Assembly: GCA_025716855.1 (NCBI GenBank)
Contig: JAIXMQ010000003.1
Span: 790,001-854,000, forward strand
Direction of reading: 5' to 3'
DNA length: 64,000 bases
Origin: Pilaira anomala
Taxonomy: Eukaryota > Mucoromycota > Mucoromycetes > Mucorales > Mucoraceae
Positions 12,115 to 25,414 of this stretch are shown in pieces. The first letter of the stretch is position 1. Each line of letters begins with the position of its first letter. Made by a program: the position numbers and the translations under genes. Below the pieces are notes generated by a model that had not been told where the DNA came from, made no database searches, and was given only the letters and a program-made list of their open reading frames with translations.

Positions 12115-15100
12115 ATGAGTAATAGTATTATCGAGAAGAATGTTACAGATTATATGATATCTGAAAATGAAACGAGTTCAAATGCTATGAAAGCAGCAGA
12201 GAATATCATGAACTGTAAGTTGTGTTTTTTTTTGTTTACATGTTTTATATATATAACACCTTTTGTTTTGTTTTGTTAGTTATCAATAACGAACAGGACG
12301 TTAAAACTAATTTATTAAATTTGATTCAGTCAATGGGTGATTATCTTATTCATGAAGATGATACCATTCGCTCAAAATGTTTGTTTATTTTTTATATATA
12401 AAGTGTTGTCTAATAGTAAACTAACGTGTTTCTTAGCAACTAGTTTATTATCATACGCTATCACTCATTGCGATCAATCAAAATTGACAGAAGAAACAGG
12501 TACGAGATCTAATTAACGAAAAGATTCCTTTTTTTTTTCTCACTCTATTTTCTGCAGTCGGCGTTCTTGTCAATTTTTATGCTAATCGCTTATCAGATTA
12601 TGCCAGTGTGCCTAATTTAATGACTGGTTTTATTGCATTAACTAGTAAATTTGATCATTTCAATACAGCTTGTACAATTAAAACAATAGAAGGGTAGAAA
12701 AAAAAAAAGGATAATAATTTATAAAAGGATTTTTACATTAAAAACTTTTATTTAGCATTATTAATCAAGTCAAAGTACAAGCATTTCTTCATATCACTCG
12801 TAACGCTACATTTCAAGTATACGAAAATCTTTTAGATTACCATTCTGAAGGTACGAAGATTTATATATAACCAATTTAAAAATATATACGAAACTTATAC
12901 ACACGTGCATTAGATGTTAAATTAGTAAACGATCAATTTATTCGAGGATTTATAAGATCTATTGCAGGTGAAAAAGATCCTCGTAATTTGATGAAAGTAT
13001 ATACAATTATTCAAAAGATGATTCAATTACTTGACATTTCGAGACATGTGGAAGATGTATTTGATGCTACTTTTTGTTACTTTCCAATCACATTCCGTCC
13101 TCCCCCAGATAATCCTTTTGGTATCACAGCAAAGGATCTTAAATCGAATCTCAGAAAATGCATGGCTTCTACACCCTTATTTTCTAAATTAGCATTACCA
13201 CTTTTATTACAGAAATTGAGTACTACTGCTGGAAGTGCGAAGGTAATAAGAAGAAGAAATAAAAATAAAAAAATAAAAAGCCAAAGTTAACATAAAAAGT
13301 AATAGAAAGATGCGTTGGAAACAATTACTGCTTGTGCACCAGTTTATGGAGCCAGCGAAATTATTCCAATCGCTGGAAAGTTATATGATGCAATTAAAAT
13401 TGAAATTGTAAATGAAAGTGCAGATCCAGCACTTAGAGATCCTGCTTTAGATGCTATTCATGCTGTAACAAAAACCATGACAAGTCATGTCACTGCTTCT
13501 ACAAATGATTCAGAGGTCACACAAGTATTGAAACCGCTAATTGACGACTGTATCAATTTACTTGATGAATTAGATGAATCTACAGTGAAACCTGCTAGTT
13601 TGGTATTACGTTCAGCTGCTTCTTCTTCTCGTATGTTGATAATAATATGTTGCTTTAATTGAACCATTCATGACTTTCTTATCTATATATATATTTAGCA
13701 TTTGCGTACTCTGTGATTGAAAGCTCAATCATTCCTATGCTTTTACGCCAGTATAGAGATAATGAAGGAATGGCCGAACGTTATTTAATATTATGTACTA
13801 TGGTAGCAATCATTCAAGCAAGAAAAATTGTCTTTGGTCCTTCAACCGGAAATGATAAAGACGGTAAAAAAAAATCTATTTAATTTCAATATCATGTTGA
13901 GTACTTAATCAGATTCCTTTTTTTTTTTTTTTTTTTTTTTTGCTTATATAGTTGATTTAAGTCATGATTCAGTATTAGTATCCTATAAGGATCGTCTGAT
14001 TCAAATTTTTAGCACTGCTGTAAAATCATCTAACGAGCATCCTGAAGTTCGTCTGATGGGAATTCTTGGTCTTGGCTTATTATGCGTATTGAAAGGTTAC
14101 ATGAAACGAAATGAGGTAAATTTAACAAGACAAAAAAGGGATTAAAAACTAACCTAACTATAGCGAGGTGTCTGTATTCAAACATTAAACAGTGTATTAC
14201 AAACAGAAGAGGAAGAAAAATTAAGAATGTCAGTTGAGATGTCACTTTCTGAAATTTCAAGCTTTGATCCTGAATTGGTGGCACATATCACAGTACCCGT
14301 TTTGATTCAACTTTTACCTGATTTTACTTCTTCTACTAGTAGTCAACAAGAAAAAAATACCGAGAATTTTGTGTCATATAAACTCACATTGAAAACTATT
14401 CAAAAGTTATGTACAAGCTCTTTATTATACCAAGCTATAGAACCAGAATTGTTGAAAAAGTTTTTACTCATATGTGGTCATAGTAAGTTTAAAATTACTT
14501 TCGATGATAGAATTTTATTTAATTTTTGTATGTATAGATGATGATAAGAAATATGCAGTAGAAACGATTTCAACTTTATTGAATTTAATTCAATCAAAAG
14601 ATATTGCAAAACATACCGATTTGAAACGTTCTGCAGATACCCTTTTACCTCAATTAATTCATGCTGTCATTTCTGCATCTTTAGACAACACTGCAGATAA
14701 AAAAAAGACGATTATTGTAAGCGACGAAATCATGCAAATCATTTATTTGATTATAACTATTGTTGTAAAAAATATGAACACGATGTATGTTTGATACTTT
14801 TTTTTTATTTATTTATTTCTTAAATGACTAACAAATAAAAAAAAAAAAACTTTCTTTAGTGAGCAGCAAGATTATATTGTTCAAATGTTCAAATTATTCA
14901 AGGACAATGATTTGTCGATTCTTCAAATTAAATCAGATACTAAATTTTGCCCACTTTTAGCTGATGCTCCCGACTCTCAAACAGTTTGTACTCAAATGTT
15001 TAGTTCGATTGTTTCTACATTACGTAAAGATGTTATTTTACCTGTTGAATCCGCGGAGTCTTTCTTGGATGATATTGTTGGAGAGTCATTAAAGAGTTCA

Positions 15101-15903
15101 AATGAAGCACAAATTGCTTCTTTATCAAGAATTACAGCCTCTTTAATCAATAAGTGGAAAGATGGTATAAAAAGAAAAAGAAAAACTGGTTTTGATTTCA
15201 TATTCTAACTCTCTTTTTCATGTTAGACGATAGTTTCAAGACTTATTTAGACACTTTAGTGACAAGATTAGAAGACCTTGTTCGAGCTAAATCACTTTCT
15301 GCATTACTTGTATACATTTGGGTAATTTTTTTTTTAACTTTATTTTTGTATTTCATATCTCTAAGTGATATATATTTTTTTTTTCGATTAGGTCGCAAAA
15401 GCGCTTGTCACTCGATCTCATAAAAGAGGTTTATTAATGACAGAGACTATTATTAGTTGGATTCCTGATCCAGTTTTTGGTAAACAATCTTCTAGTGGAT
15501 TCGATGTACTGATTGGTGACGACCCATTATGTTTAAACAAACAATGTTTTGCTACAGTTTCAGTAAGTCTAGAAAAACAAATATATTTTAAAACACATTT
15601 CTAACAAGCATAAAAAAAAAAAAAAAATAGTTCTTACATAAACAAAAATTTATGGCTTACTCATTACCTAAATTACTTCATAATTTCAACGCTGTTCAAG
15701 AAGAAGGTAAAGCATAAACTTATTATCGATCGAATTAAAAAACTAAAAAAAAAAGTAATTGTTTACATAGATGGTAAACTAAATTATCTTATTGCGATTG
15801 CATATTTGTTAAAGAACGTTCCAAAATCAATCCTTATTGACGAATTACCTCCAGTAAGTTGGTTTTATTTTTTGCATTTTTTTTTTTTTGCTTTTCAACT
15901 CAC

Positions 15904-15938
<35 letters not shown>

Positions 15939-16298
15939 CTTGTAACGTTGTTAATTCGATCTCTTTCATTCCCTGACGCTGTATTAAAGCTTTCAACGCT
16001 TGAATTATTTGAATTTGCACTTTCGGAAGTAACGCATGTGATGGAACAACATATAACTACGCTTTTGCAAGCATTTACGTCATTGATTGGACCTAATGAA
16101 CGCTCAATGAAGGTTAGAATCTTGGCACTCAAGTGTATTGAACTAGTGTGTAAAAACATATCTCGTGATATTGTTTTGCCTCATGTAAGAGAAACTTTAA
16201 AAGCTATTGCAGTACCTTTAGATGATAAGAAACGACTTGTGAGAAAACAAGCTGTTGAATGTAGAGAAGCTTGGTATTTGATTGACCAAAAGAAATAA
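12115..16298 (+). CDS. MET18: MMS19/Met18 cytosolic iron-sulfur assembly HEAT-repeat protein
   Basis: Seventeen exons: 12115..12214, 12280..12378, 12437..12499, 12558..12693, 12756..12850, 12914..13242, 13306..13630, 13699..13863, 13952..14115, 14164..14482, 14538..14784, 14860..15164, 15227..15321, 15392..15562, 15631..15706, 15771..15853 and 15939..16298. This gives 1043 aa (yeast Met18 is 1032). The protein is the substrate-binding scaffold of the CIA targeting complex (with Cia1 and Cia2). It hands Fe-S clusters to DNA polymerases, helicases such as Rad3/XPD, and other apoproteins. Diagnostic: DVFDATFCYFPITFRPPPDNPFGIT with the following LRKCMASTPLFSKLALPLLL, the MMS19 N-terminal domain. 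The rest reads as alpha-helical HEAT repeats, ending in RERSMKVR-like and LDDKKRLVRKQAVECREAWY segments. Yeast met18 mutants need methionine. MET16 converges 454 bp downstream. Confidence 0.93.
15909..15937. repeat. (AT)n microsatellite forming an MMS19 intron 3' end
   Basis: An AT dinucleotide run that ends in the acceptor TATAG just before the last exon. Confidence 0.9.
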
Positions 16299-16752
16299 AT
16301 AACTTTAAAAGCATCATATATGTATATATATATACTTTGTGCTGTATTATAATTTTTAATTTCATTGTGTATATTAACTTAATGTTTTTGCGCGTGCGTT
16401 CTGATCGTCCAATAGAGTGATAACATCTAATTATATTTATACTAGATTTTTACAGATGGATTAAAATATACAGAATGTGATATTATTGTTGATACTACTA
16501 CTACGCCTTGTTTTTTTTAGTATACATTATTGTTGATAGTAAACCATTTTGTTTTGTTTTTTTTTGTTTCAAAAGAACATTTATTATTAATGTGTATTTA
16601 CAGGAATATTAAGTAGTATATAGAAAATAAAAATAAACTACAAACATAAGAGTATATAAGTTGTGAGGGAGTGGTTGTGGAAAAGATGAGATGAGATGTT
16701 TATATGCAAAAAAAAAAAGGAGGGGAAAAGAAGAGGTATAATGATTTTTTTT
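16299..16752. terminator. Convergent 3' region MMS19/MET16
   Basis: This 454-bp gap lies between two stop codons. Both transcripts must end here. AT-rich with TATATA and ATAATA elements; no gene seen. Confidence 0.5.
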
Positions 16753-17583
16753 TTAAACAACAATAGGACTTTGATGTTGTTGAGCTTCTCTCTTCTTCTT
16801 AGATGCCATGAAAGCAGCACGCATTTTGAAGTAATCCTTGTGTAAACCACATTCAGTCTTCTTTTGACCAGACCAACGACCTGAGCGTTCATCTTCACCG
16901 TTAGGAGCGTGAGTAGAATGCCAATCACCAATAGACTTATAACCTTGATCGATTAAAGCGTTGTAAGGAACTTCATTTGCGCGAATGTAAGTCCAAACTT
17001 GTTGGAAATCCCAATAAGCAAGAGGATTCAATTTGATAAGACCTGTACCGTCTACTTCCAAGATAGGAATCGCTTCACGATCACCTTTTTGGCTACGACG
17101 ACGACCGGTGATGACAGACTTGACATTCAATTCTTCATAAGCGCGACGAGCAGGTTCTACTTTAATAAGATAATCATAAGAGTCTTCATCAGTTTCCCAT
17201 AGCTTTTGACCGTATTCCAATTCGAAATCAGCGGTAGTTTTGCAGTGCATGGGTTTGAAAACCTTGAGAGGAACATTGTAAGTTTGTTTGCAACGTTCGG
17301 CAAGATCCAATGTCTCTTTGAAATGATAAAGTGTGTCCAAGAAAATTAAGGGTACGATATGGGGTTGGTTACGTTCGACACTGATCTTGTTGATGATATC
17401 AAGCGTGGCGAGTCCAGTTAAACCAAAGGCAGTGGTTTGATACAAGTTGGGTAAAGAGTTAATGGCCCACTCAAGAATTTCTGTTGGTTCCAATGTTGCG
17501 AGATACTCATTTAATTGTTTCAAGGTTTCAGGGTTTAAATCAGCACCTGATTGAATTTTAGCGGTTTTGCTTACAGAAGGCAT
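16753..17583 (-). CDS. MET16: Phosphoadenosine phosphosulfate (PAPS) reductase, thioredoxin-dependent
   Basis: A single uninterrupted exon of 276 aa, close to yeast Met16 (261). The enzyme reduces 3'-phosphoadenylyl sulfate to sulfite and PAP using thioredoxin, in cytosolic sulfate assimilation. Visible: the ATP-pyrophosphatase-like core (AFGLTGLATLDI, VPLIFLDTLYHFKET), TGRRRSQKGDR, LIKLNPLAYWDFQQVW, the YKSIGDWHST loop and the catalytic ECGL with Cys245 near the C-terminus. The CC...C..C pairs that bind the 4Fe-4S cluster in APS reductases are absent, so this is the cluster-free PAPS type. In this intron-rich window an intron-free gene stands out. It is convergent with MMS19. Confidence 0.96.
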   Translation of the reverse strand: MPSVSKTAKIQSGADLNPETLKQLNEYLATLEPTEILEWAINSLPNLYQTTAFGLTGLATLDIINKISVERNQPHIVPLIFLDTLYHFKETLDLAERCKQTYNVPLKVFKPMHCKTTADFELEYGQKLWETDEDSYDYLIKVEPARRAYEELNVKSVITGRRRSQKGDREAIPILEVDGTGLIKLNPLAYWDFQQVWTYIRANEVPYNALIDQGYKSIGDWHSTHAPNGEDERSGRWSGQKKTECGLHKDYFKMRAAFMASKKKREAQQHQSPIVV

Positions 17584-18004
17584 GACTTTTTTTTTATTAT
17601 TTTATTTTATTTAAATAATATAGAAATAAGGAAGTATGAATAGTATTTTTTTTTTTTTTTTTTTGCTTCCACTATTTATATGTTACGGGGGGAACGGAGA
17701 GTTGTAAAGAATTGGGCCCAATTTGGAAACTAGAGTATTATGTAGAGATGACATTTCAGCCAATAATATCCAATTGAAATGGCGAAAATAATGAAATACT
17801 CTCGTCAACAAGGTCTTCTCGAATCCCATTACAAGGTCTGAGTCGTAATCACTCTTAATGTGCAACCGTGATGCTTAGTTGTATTATAAATTAAGTATCG
17901 GCTGTTTGACCCATATCCCATTGTGAGATAACAATTGCCAGTGCTTTTTTTTTTGTCACAGTCTACAATTTGTAAGCCTCACTGATCTGTCGTTTCACAG
18001 TCCC

Positions 18005-18043
<39 letters not shown>

Positions 18044-21000
18044 TTGAGATTATCAAAAAAGAAATATTAGAAACGATCTTATCCAGTGATAATTAATTAT
18101 TCATCAAAAATAAATGCATCGAATTGCTCTTATTATTCATCGTTTAATGAAGGAAAGCCACTTTATCTATTTTTTTTTCCGCTTATTTTATTTAATATAA
18201 GCTTTATTTTTCTCCCAAATGTTTTCTTCTAGAAATATTGAAATGATGATAAATATTCAATGGAATGGACACGATTTGAACTGACTCTGATTCTCACGTC
18301 ATTTTAATAATGAATATTATTGGCTTATGAGTATATGCATCTTTCAACAAGATTGATGTGTTATTTATTCCTGTTCATGCAAAAAAAAAAAAAAGCTTTT
18401 TTTTTTTTGTTTGATTCTAATTCAAATATTTAATATATACTTGCTCTAGAGTTGTGTTTATACAGCTTAATACAAAATACTTGTGCCTATGGTAAACATT
18501 GAATAGCTCTTTAGATCTTCTATTTACGCGCATGGGTACACTCGATCAATTTGAAAGATAAGATGCATGAAATAAATAACTATATACTACTTTAAACACA
18601 TAATGTCCCCTTTTTTTTTTGCCAGAAACAATTCTAATTAGTATGAACTTATCAACTGACTGCCTTGCGCCATAATTATGTATATATAACCGGGATAAAT
18701 TGTACAATAACCATAAGATTAGATCTGCTGTTTTCTTTTTTGATGTGCCGTACGATGTTTTAAAATATATGGGTATATTCTCATATTTATATCATGCACG
18801 GTGTGACTCAAGTATATATATATATATATATATATATTATTATTGCGCGTTTTTTATAGTATATGGGATCATCCATAACTTTTACAGGTTTCTTTTTAAT
18901 CTATATAGTTATTTAGATTTTGACATATGCATGAAAATATGTGGACTTTAAACTTTTATTATAACATATAGTTGGTGTAGCAGGAAATTAACATTTTGTT
19001 TTATTAAAAGCGAACATATGTAAATATAATACAATAAATTGAATGTTTTTATCTAGCCATGCATTATGAAATTTCTAAAAGACCCTAAGGTACTTTAATA
19101 CTCTTTGTATATAGTACACGCTCTTAATTTTAGTACCTAATGCGTATATAATAATGGGTAGAATTGATCGAGAGTGAGGGGATTATAAAATGGTACAAGT
19201 GACGGATAGCATGATTTTTTGCTGATGTATTGTAAATTTTATGGATTTGTTGTAAGTTTTATATTAACTCTCAACTCAGTTATTGCTTGATTTAATATTA
19301 ACTATTGAAAAAAAAAAGCATTATAAATGCAATTGCTTTCTGAAAAAAGACATTCCATTATTTTACATCTAACAGATAGTTATATACATTCGTACTGATT
19401 ATAAGCGTAGTTATTTTTGTATGTATCACTGCTTACATATAGAATATTTTAACTGAAAAATGATATTACAAATAAAACTACAAGAATGCTGGATTGTAAC
19501 CTGAGATGGAATATAAACCCAACAGATGTGGTACGATAATCTTAAAAAGAATTCATGCATTTAGTAAACCCTTATACCTATCATCATTAAGAAGAAAGTG
19601 ATACAATACAGGAAGTAAACCCCCCCCCCAGCATTTACCGCTTCACTACTTGGATCAATCACGGTAGAATTATAATATGTATTTATACAAGATGACCTTT
19701 AATGCAGGGTAGAGTGTTTAATCATTCTATGTTTTCAATTATGCATCTTTTACCAACTTTGTTCAAATCTAGCATAACTTTATAATTATGATACAAGTAT
19801 TTTTTTTGTAAGTGCATTTAGTTTTGTTAGCTCTGGTTTTATAGTGTTCTGCTTTATTATGGTTTTAAGATAAACAAAAGGCGCGCTTATAATTCTTTTT
19901 TATTACTTGATAGTAGATAATATGACAACCTTAGTGATGTCCAAGGTTAGATTTAGAAATAATGATTAAGTGAGTCGTCATTGTTGTAGCATCATTGACG
20001 CGAGAGAAAGACAGGTCTCGACGGTACTTTCTTTCCCCTTTTTGTAATTGAGGGGAATAGTGAGTGGTATGTGTTCTCGAGTACGAGTTAGGTATATGAG
20101 AGCTTCGTGTGTCAGTATTCATGCGTATCTTATGTTCTGTAGTCAGAGTCTCTACTGAATGTATGTACATACATTACAGAAGGGGCATTTTCATAAAATT
20201 TTTATTAAATGCATAAATATTTTCTTATGTAATTTCAAAAAAAAAAATGTGTCTGTGCTCGCATGTCTTTTATTTAAGGATTGCATTGAAATACAAACAA
20301 CAAGATTTGTAATTGATCTAAGCTAATGTTATTGATTCATATCATTGAGGAACGTAAGATTAAAAAGTGTTATAAAAAAAAAATTTTTTTTAGTGTGTAT
20401 TATATATATGAAACTTGAACACTCCAGAAGCGCATAGAATATTTAAATAGAAGTATACATATTTAGCTTTGGTATAATAGAATCTCCGTTTGGATAAAAT
20501 GGGTGTTACAGATTGATCTTTTTGTAACATAATCAAATGACATCATAATTTGTTAAACGCTGTAAAGTTCAGAACAAGATAAAAGAAGCAAATAAGATAT
20601 AGAAATCATGTGTGACTCCAATTGTAAGAAATAAACAGTGTAACGCAAGGTGACATAATAAAGCTCATTTCCCCCAATTAAGTTTTTCTTATCTTGTTGA
20701 AATCAGAAAAAAATTATACATAATTCAATATGACGACTCTATTTAACTTTTTTAACATTGTTTTTTTAAATATCAGCATTCAAGACTAAAGGGATTAAAA
20801 AAAAAAAAAAAAAAGGGCCTGGGTTAAAGTCTTTTTTTTTTTTTTTTTTTTTTTTTTGCTCACCGGAATTCATTGATTTGAATAAAGATAATGGTGATGA
20901 TGACATAATGTTGTCACATGAATGAATAATTCCAGATTCTTTTCTCACTCTTATTTTGTTGTAAACAACTCTATTTCTTTTTCAGGTTAAGATATTCAGT

Positions 21001-21289
21001 TACTAAGTTATAACAAGTTATGAACAATAAAAAAAGGTACAGAAATAAATAAACCGGGCAAAAAACTGTTTGTCGGTTCATCAAAAAAAAGGTGCTTTTC
21101 TTTCCGAATTACTACAGAGTGATGAATGGGGTTTTTTTCTTTTTTTATGCGACTATGAATTCTAAGCCCGCATTTTTTTTCACATATAACCCTTTTAAAT
21201 TTTTTTTTTTATATACTTTTTATCGTTTTTTTTTCCCCCTCCTTTTATTAAAAAAGAAAAAAAACTTTTGTTAAATAATCTATAAGAAA
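17584..21289. other. 3.7-kb gene-poor region between MET16 and TPS2
   Basis: Very AT-rich, with a long T run at 18007-18040, an AT microsatellite at 18813-18836, a C run at 19620-19629 and a T run at 20832-20857. No ORF with family resemblance, tRNA or rRNA was recognised. A slightly GC-richer island at 19930-20170, with short inverted repeats and an 80-codon open frame, is noted in the findings. The right part is the TPS2 promoter. Confidence 0.5.
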
Positions 21290-22367
21290 ATGTCACCATT
21301 AACAGCAGAAAAAGTAGCAGATTTCTTACCTTTATCAGGAAAAATGCCTCATATTTCGGGTCGTATCATTAATGTTACGCATCAAATCCCATATCATATC
21401 TCTAGATCTTCTAATAGTGTTTCTACAGTTGTAAGCGATACTCCCTCAAAATCCAAACCTGCTCAAAAGCCAGAAACAGAAGAAGAAGAAGAAGAAGAGG
21501 ATGATGGTGTTACTGCAGCCCCTGTATCTAAAGTGACCCGTCATCATCGTCGTGGTCGTACCTTACGTGCCAAGTTTCGTGCTGCTGAATGGATGATTGT
21601 ACAAAATAGAGGTCATGGTGCACTCAATGCTGGTTTACAAAGCTTAAATGATGAATATCAAACTTTACATATTGGTTGGACTGGTCCTATTAAGGATGAA
21701 TCAAATAAGGTCGTTGTTCCCTCTGAAGATTTAACAGAAGAGGATAAGACCAAGTTATCTGGTCTTTTAATGGAAACTGGGCATATTATACCCATCTTTT
21801 TAGATAGTAAGTCGCGTGGTCATTACGAAGGTTACTGTAAAGAAGGTAAATATTATTTCGCGTTTAAAATCATAATTTTGGGAGCTAACATATGATATAT
21901 GTATATAGTCCTTTGGCCCTTGTTCCATTATTTGGTCTGGACAAACGATAGCAACGGTTTAGCTGAAAAGCAATATTGGGAAGATTATGTTGCTGTCAAT
22001 CGTCAATTTGCTGAAACAATTGCTGCACAATATCGCCCTGGAGATATAAGTAAGTATTTAAATGTGTGTGTGTGGAACGGTTTAGAACAAAATCTTTGTT
22101 GCTAAACAATTTCTTATTAGTTTTCTTGAACGATTATCATTTATTGTTGGTTCCCGAGATGTTGAGAGAACTTATCCCTGATGCTCCTATTGGACTTTTC
22201 CTTCACGCTACTTTCCCTAGTTCGGAGATCTTCCGTTGTCTTTCAAGTAAGATATTATATAATTACCTATACATTACGTACGTATGAAATTGACATTTTT
22301 TTTTAAATTTAAAAGCCCGTAAGGAACTTCTTAGCGGTTTATTAGGCGCCAATTTAGTTGGTTTCCA

Positions 22368-22409
<42 letters not shown>

Positions 22410-24134
22410 ATTTGATATAGTGATATTAATCTTATTTTTAATTATTAGACTTACTCTTATGCTAGACATTTTATCGGTGCTTGTACTCGTGTACTTGGTT
22501 GTGAATCCACCCAAACCGGTGTCAATGTCAACGGTCATATTGTTTCTGTTGGTACATTCCCTATCGGTATTGACGCTAACCGCGTAGATCAATTCCGTAC
22601 CGAACCTAATGTTGCACCCAAGATGAAGGCTATCCGTTCCATGTATGCTGGTAAGAAGATTATCATCGGTCGTGACAAGTTAGATTCCACCAAGGGTGTT
22701 CTTCAAAAGTTACATGCCTTTGAAAAGTTCTTGCACGATTATCCTGAATGGCGTAAAGAAGTTGTACTTGTTCAAGTAACCACACCTACCTATGGTGATA
22801 ACTCCAAGTTAGAAAACAAGGTCTCTGAAGCCGTTAGCCATATTAACAGTCTTTATGGTTCTCTTGAGTTCACACCTGTTCACCATTATTATCAAGATAT
22901 TGATCGTGATGAATACTATGCTCTTTTATCTGTTGCAGATGTTGGTTTAATTACAAGTTTAAGAGATGGTATGAATACTACTTCCTTAGAGTACATCATT
23001 TGTCAACAAGAGTCTCATGGTCCTCTTATTCTTTCTGAATTCACTGGTACTGCTGGTTGCTTGAGTGCTGCCTTGATTGTGAACCCATTTGATTATGCTG
23101 GTGTTGCTAAGGCATTAAATGAAGCTTTATTGATGAGCCCAGATGATAAGCTTACACGTCATACCCAACTCTTCCAATACGTAAAAGAACATTCTGCTGC
23201 TTACTGGGCCAAGTCTTTTGTCAAGCAATTGGTTGAGAGCACTCAAAACTTTTCTCTTCAATCTCAAACCACACCTGCTTTAAACCCTCAATCTTTAATT
23301 GACAACTACAAGCAATCCAAGAAGCGTCTCATGTTCTTTGATTATGATGGTACTTTAGCACCTATTGTTTCTGTCCCTACAGATGCTAAACCTACACCTG
23401 AAATGTTGAGTTACTTGCAAGAACTCTGTAATAACCCCCAAAATGAAGTCTGGGTAGTCTCAGGTCGTGATCAAGCTTGTTTAGAAGAATGGTTAGGAGG
23501 TATCAAGAACCTTGGATTAAGTGCAGAACATGGTTGTTTTGTTAAGGCAGCTGGAAGTACACAATGGACAAATATCTTGGAGAATGTGGATATGAGTTGG
23601 AAGAAGGATGTTGTTGAAATCTTTGATTACTATACTGAACGTACTGAAGGTAGTTTTGTTGAACATAAAAAGTCTTCAATCACATGGCATTATCGTATGG
23701 CAGATGAAGAGTATGGTTTATTCCAAGCAAAGGAATGTCAAAATCATTTAGAAAACTCGGTCGTTGCTAAAATGCCTGTTGAAATCTTGGTCGGTAAGAA
23801 GAACTTGGAAGTACGTCCCATGATGGTGAATAAGGGTGAAATCGTGAAACGTATCATGGCTCAATCTCCTGGTGCTGACTTTATCGTATGCGCTGGTGAT
23901 GATAAAACTGATGAAGATATGTTCCGTACTCTTTCTGCTAGCTATTTCTCTCGTTATCAAGATCAATTGAACTCTGGTAACACTGAAACTACCTGGAAGG
24001 ATACTAAATCTTCTCTCTTCTCCGTCACTGTGGGTCCACCTGGAAAGAAGAGTATGGCTAACTGGCAAGTTGAAACTCCTGCTGATGTGGTTGATCTCAT
24101 TGCTAAAATGGCAGAAGCAGATAAACAAGCATAA
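21290..24134 (+). CDS. TPS2: Trehalose-6-phosphate synthase/phosphatase complex protein, TPS2-type (GT20 + HAD phosphatase)
   Basis: Five exons: 21290..21845, 21909..22049, 22121..22246, 22316..22368 and 22449..24134, giving 853 aa. The N-terminal half is a glycosyltransferase family 20 domain (LWPLFHYL, FLNDYHLLLVPEML, GRDKLDSTKGV, SLRDGMNTTSLEYI). The C-terminal half is a HAD trehalose-phosphatase with the nucleophile motif FDYDGTLAPI near residue 590, WVVSGRD, AEHG and CAGDDKTDEDMF. This two-domain order is that of yeast Tps2, which dephosphorylates trehalose-6-P. The GT20 half keeps several sugar-nucleotide residues, so weak synthase activity cannot be excluded. An acidic Glu run (about residues 64-73) is followed by a basic HHRRGR segment. 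A CCCCCT stretch about 50 bp upstream resembles a stress element. The stop is 162 bp from the convergent pICln gene. Confidence 0.94.
22370..22407. repeat. Poly(A) tract opening TPS2 intron 4
   Basis: The intron begins GT followed by about 37 A, the same arrangement as in URC4 intron 3. Confidence 0.95.
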
Positions 24135-24296
24135 GTTATCCAATTCATAATATAAAAAGCCCTGGAGGTTTTTCAAACCCCATCTATAAAACACACGCAC
24201 ACACATTTTCTATTTATAAAAAAAACTTACACACACACACAAACACACACAATTTTGTTTTTATTTACATTTAATAAATATCTTTTTTTTTTTGTT

Positions 24297-25021
24297 CTAT
24301 TTATCTTCTTCAATATCATCGTATTTATGCCCATTCATTTTAGGTTGTTCAAAAACGGATTCCAAGTGAGCAAGTGCAGCTTGTTGCATTTCATTTAATT
24401 CTGCTTCGTCACTAGGATCAGCATAATATTCTTCTTCTCCGTAAGCTTCTTGTTCAGCCATAAATTCTTCGTCAGGGTGAAGTGCTGCACATTCTGACAT
24501 GGCCATATAAATACCTTCCACTATTTTTGAAATCGATTAGCATAACTGTTGTAAAACAATTTTTTTTTTTTTTTTTTTATGTTTCAATATAAATTACTTA
24601 CAAGCTCCTCCGTCTCTTGGGATCAAACGAAGTTCGGTTACGGTTTCCTCTCTTTCTTGTTCATCCTCAGGTAATTGTTGGTTAGGAAAGAATAATCCAG
24701 CATCAAGTTGACAATAAATATTAGGTTGACCTTCTTGTCTGGAAATAGCGTGAATAATAATATCTGGGTATTGAACTGCGATACCTGATTTAGCTGATTC
24801 AGAGTAAAAGTAAAATTGACTAAGTAGACGCGAATTAGTAACAACAGTTTTACAATAAAAAGGGACAAAATACTTTACTCTTCACAAACACTTAATTCAC
24901 CAAAAATAGGTCCGTCATGTCCAGATAAAGGTGGTGAAATCAAAAGTGCAGTATCTTTTTGAACATGACGAGGCTTTAAAGTAGAAACGTCGGGTGCTTC
25001 TTGAAGTAATGTCACAGTCAT
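24297..25021 (-). CDS. CLNS1A: pICln-like methylosome subunit (chloride-conductance regulatory protein ICln)
   Basis: Three exons: 25021..24879, 24819..24602 and 24520..24297, giving 194 aa. The N-terminal part is a PH-like fold: HVQKDTALLI, then GELSVCEDQFYFYSE across the first junction, SGIAVQYPDIIIHAISR and IYCQLDAG. An acidic C-terminal tail carries LRLIPRDGGALEGIYMAMSECAALHPDEE. This layout matches pICln. pICln chaperones Sm proteins with the PRMT5 methyltransferase before snRNP assembly, in the cytoplasm. That suits a genome with this many introns. The frame is open at all joins. The same-strand upstream gene is a DUF2423 protein; TPS2 converges downstream. Confidence 0.88.
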
Positions 25022-25414
25022 TTTAAGTAATTGATAAAAAATAAGAATAAAATGAAAAAAAAAAAAAAAAAAAAGTTTTTTTTTTTTATTTGCTTCAAAG
25101 CTAAAAACATACCAACTACACACACCCCAAAATACCTTAATTTCACAAAATTTGACACATTTAAAAATATAACACTATGCGAATTCTAAGGTACGTATTT
25201 TCGTCTATTATTTACAAATACTTCTTTTTCTATCGTTTTAATAAAGTAATCGGAGGGAAAAAGAAAAAACAAAAGGATAAAAAGATTGTGTGTGTGTGTA
25301 GTGAATTAAAAAACAAAAATGAAATGTGGAGGGGGAAAAGAGATTGGTTGCAAAGAAAGAAAATTTTTCTAGATTGGAATACAAAATAAATGATGGAACA
25401 AAAAAAAAAGGAAT

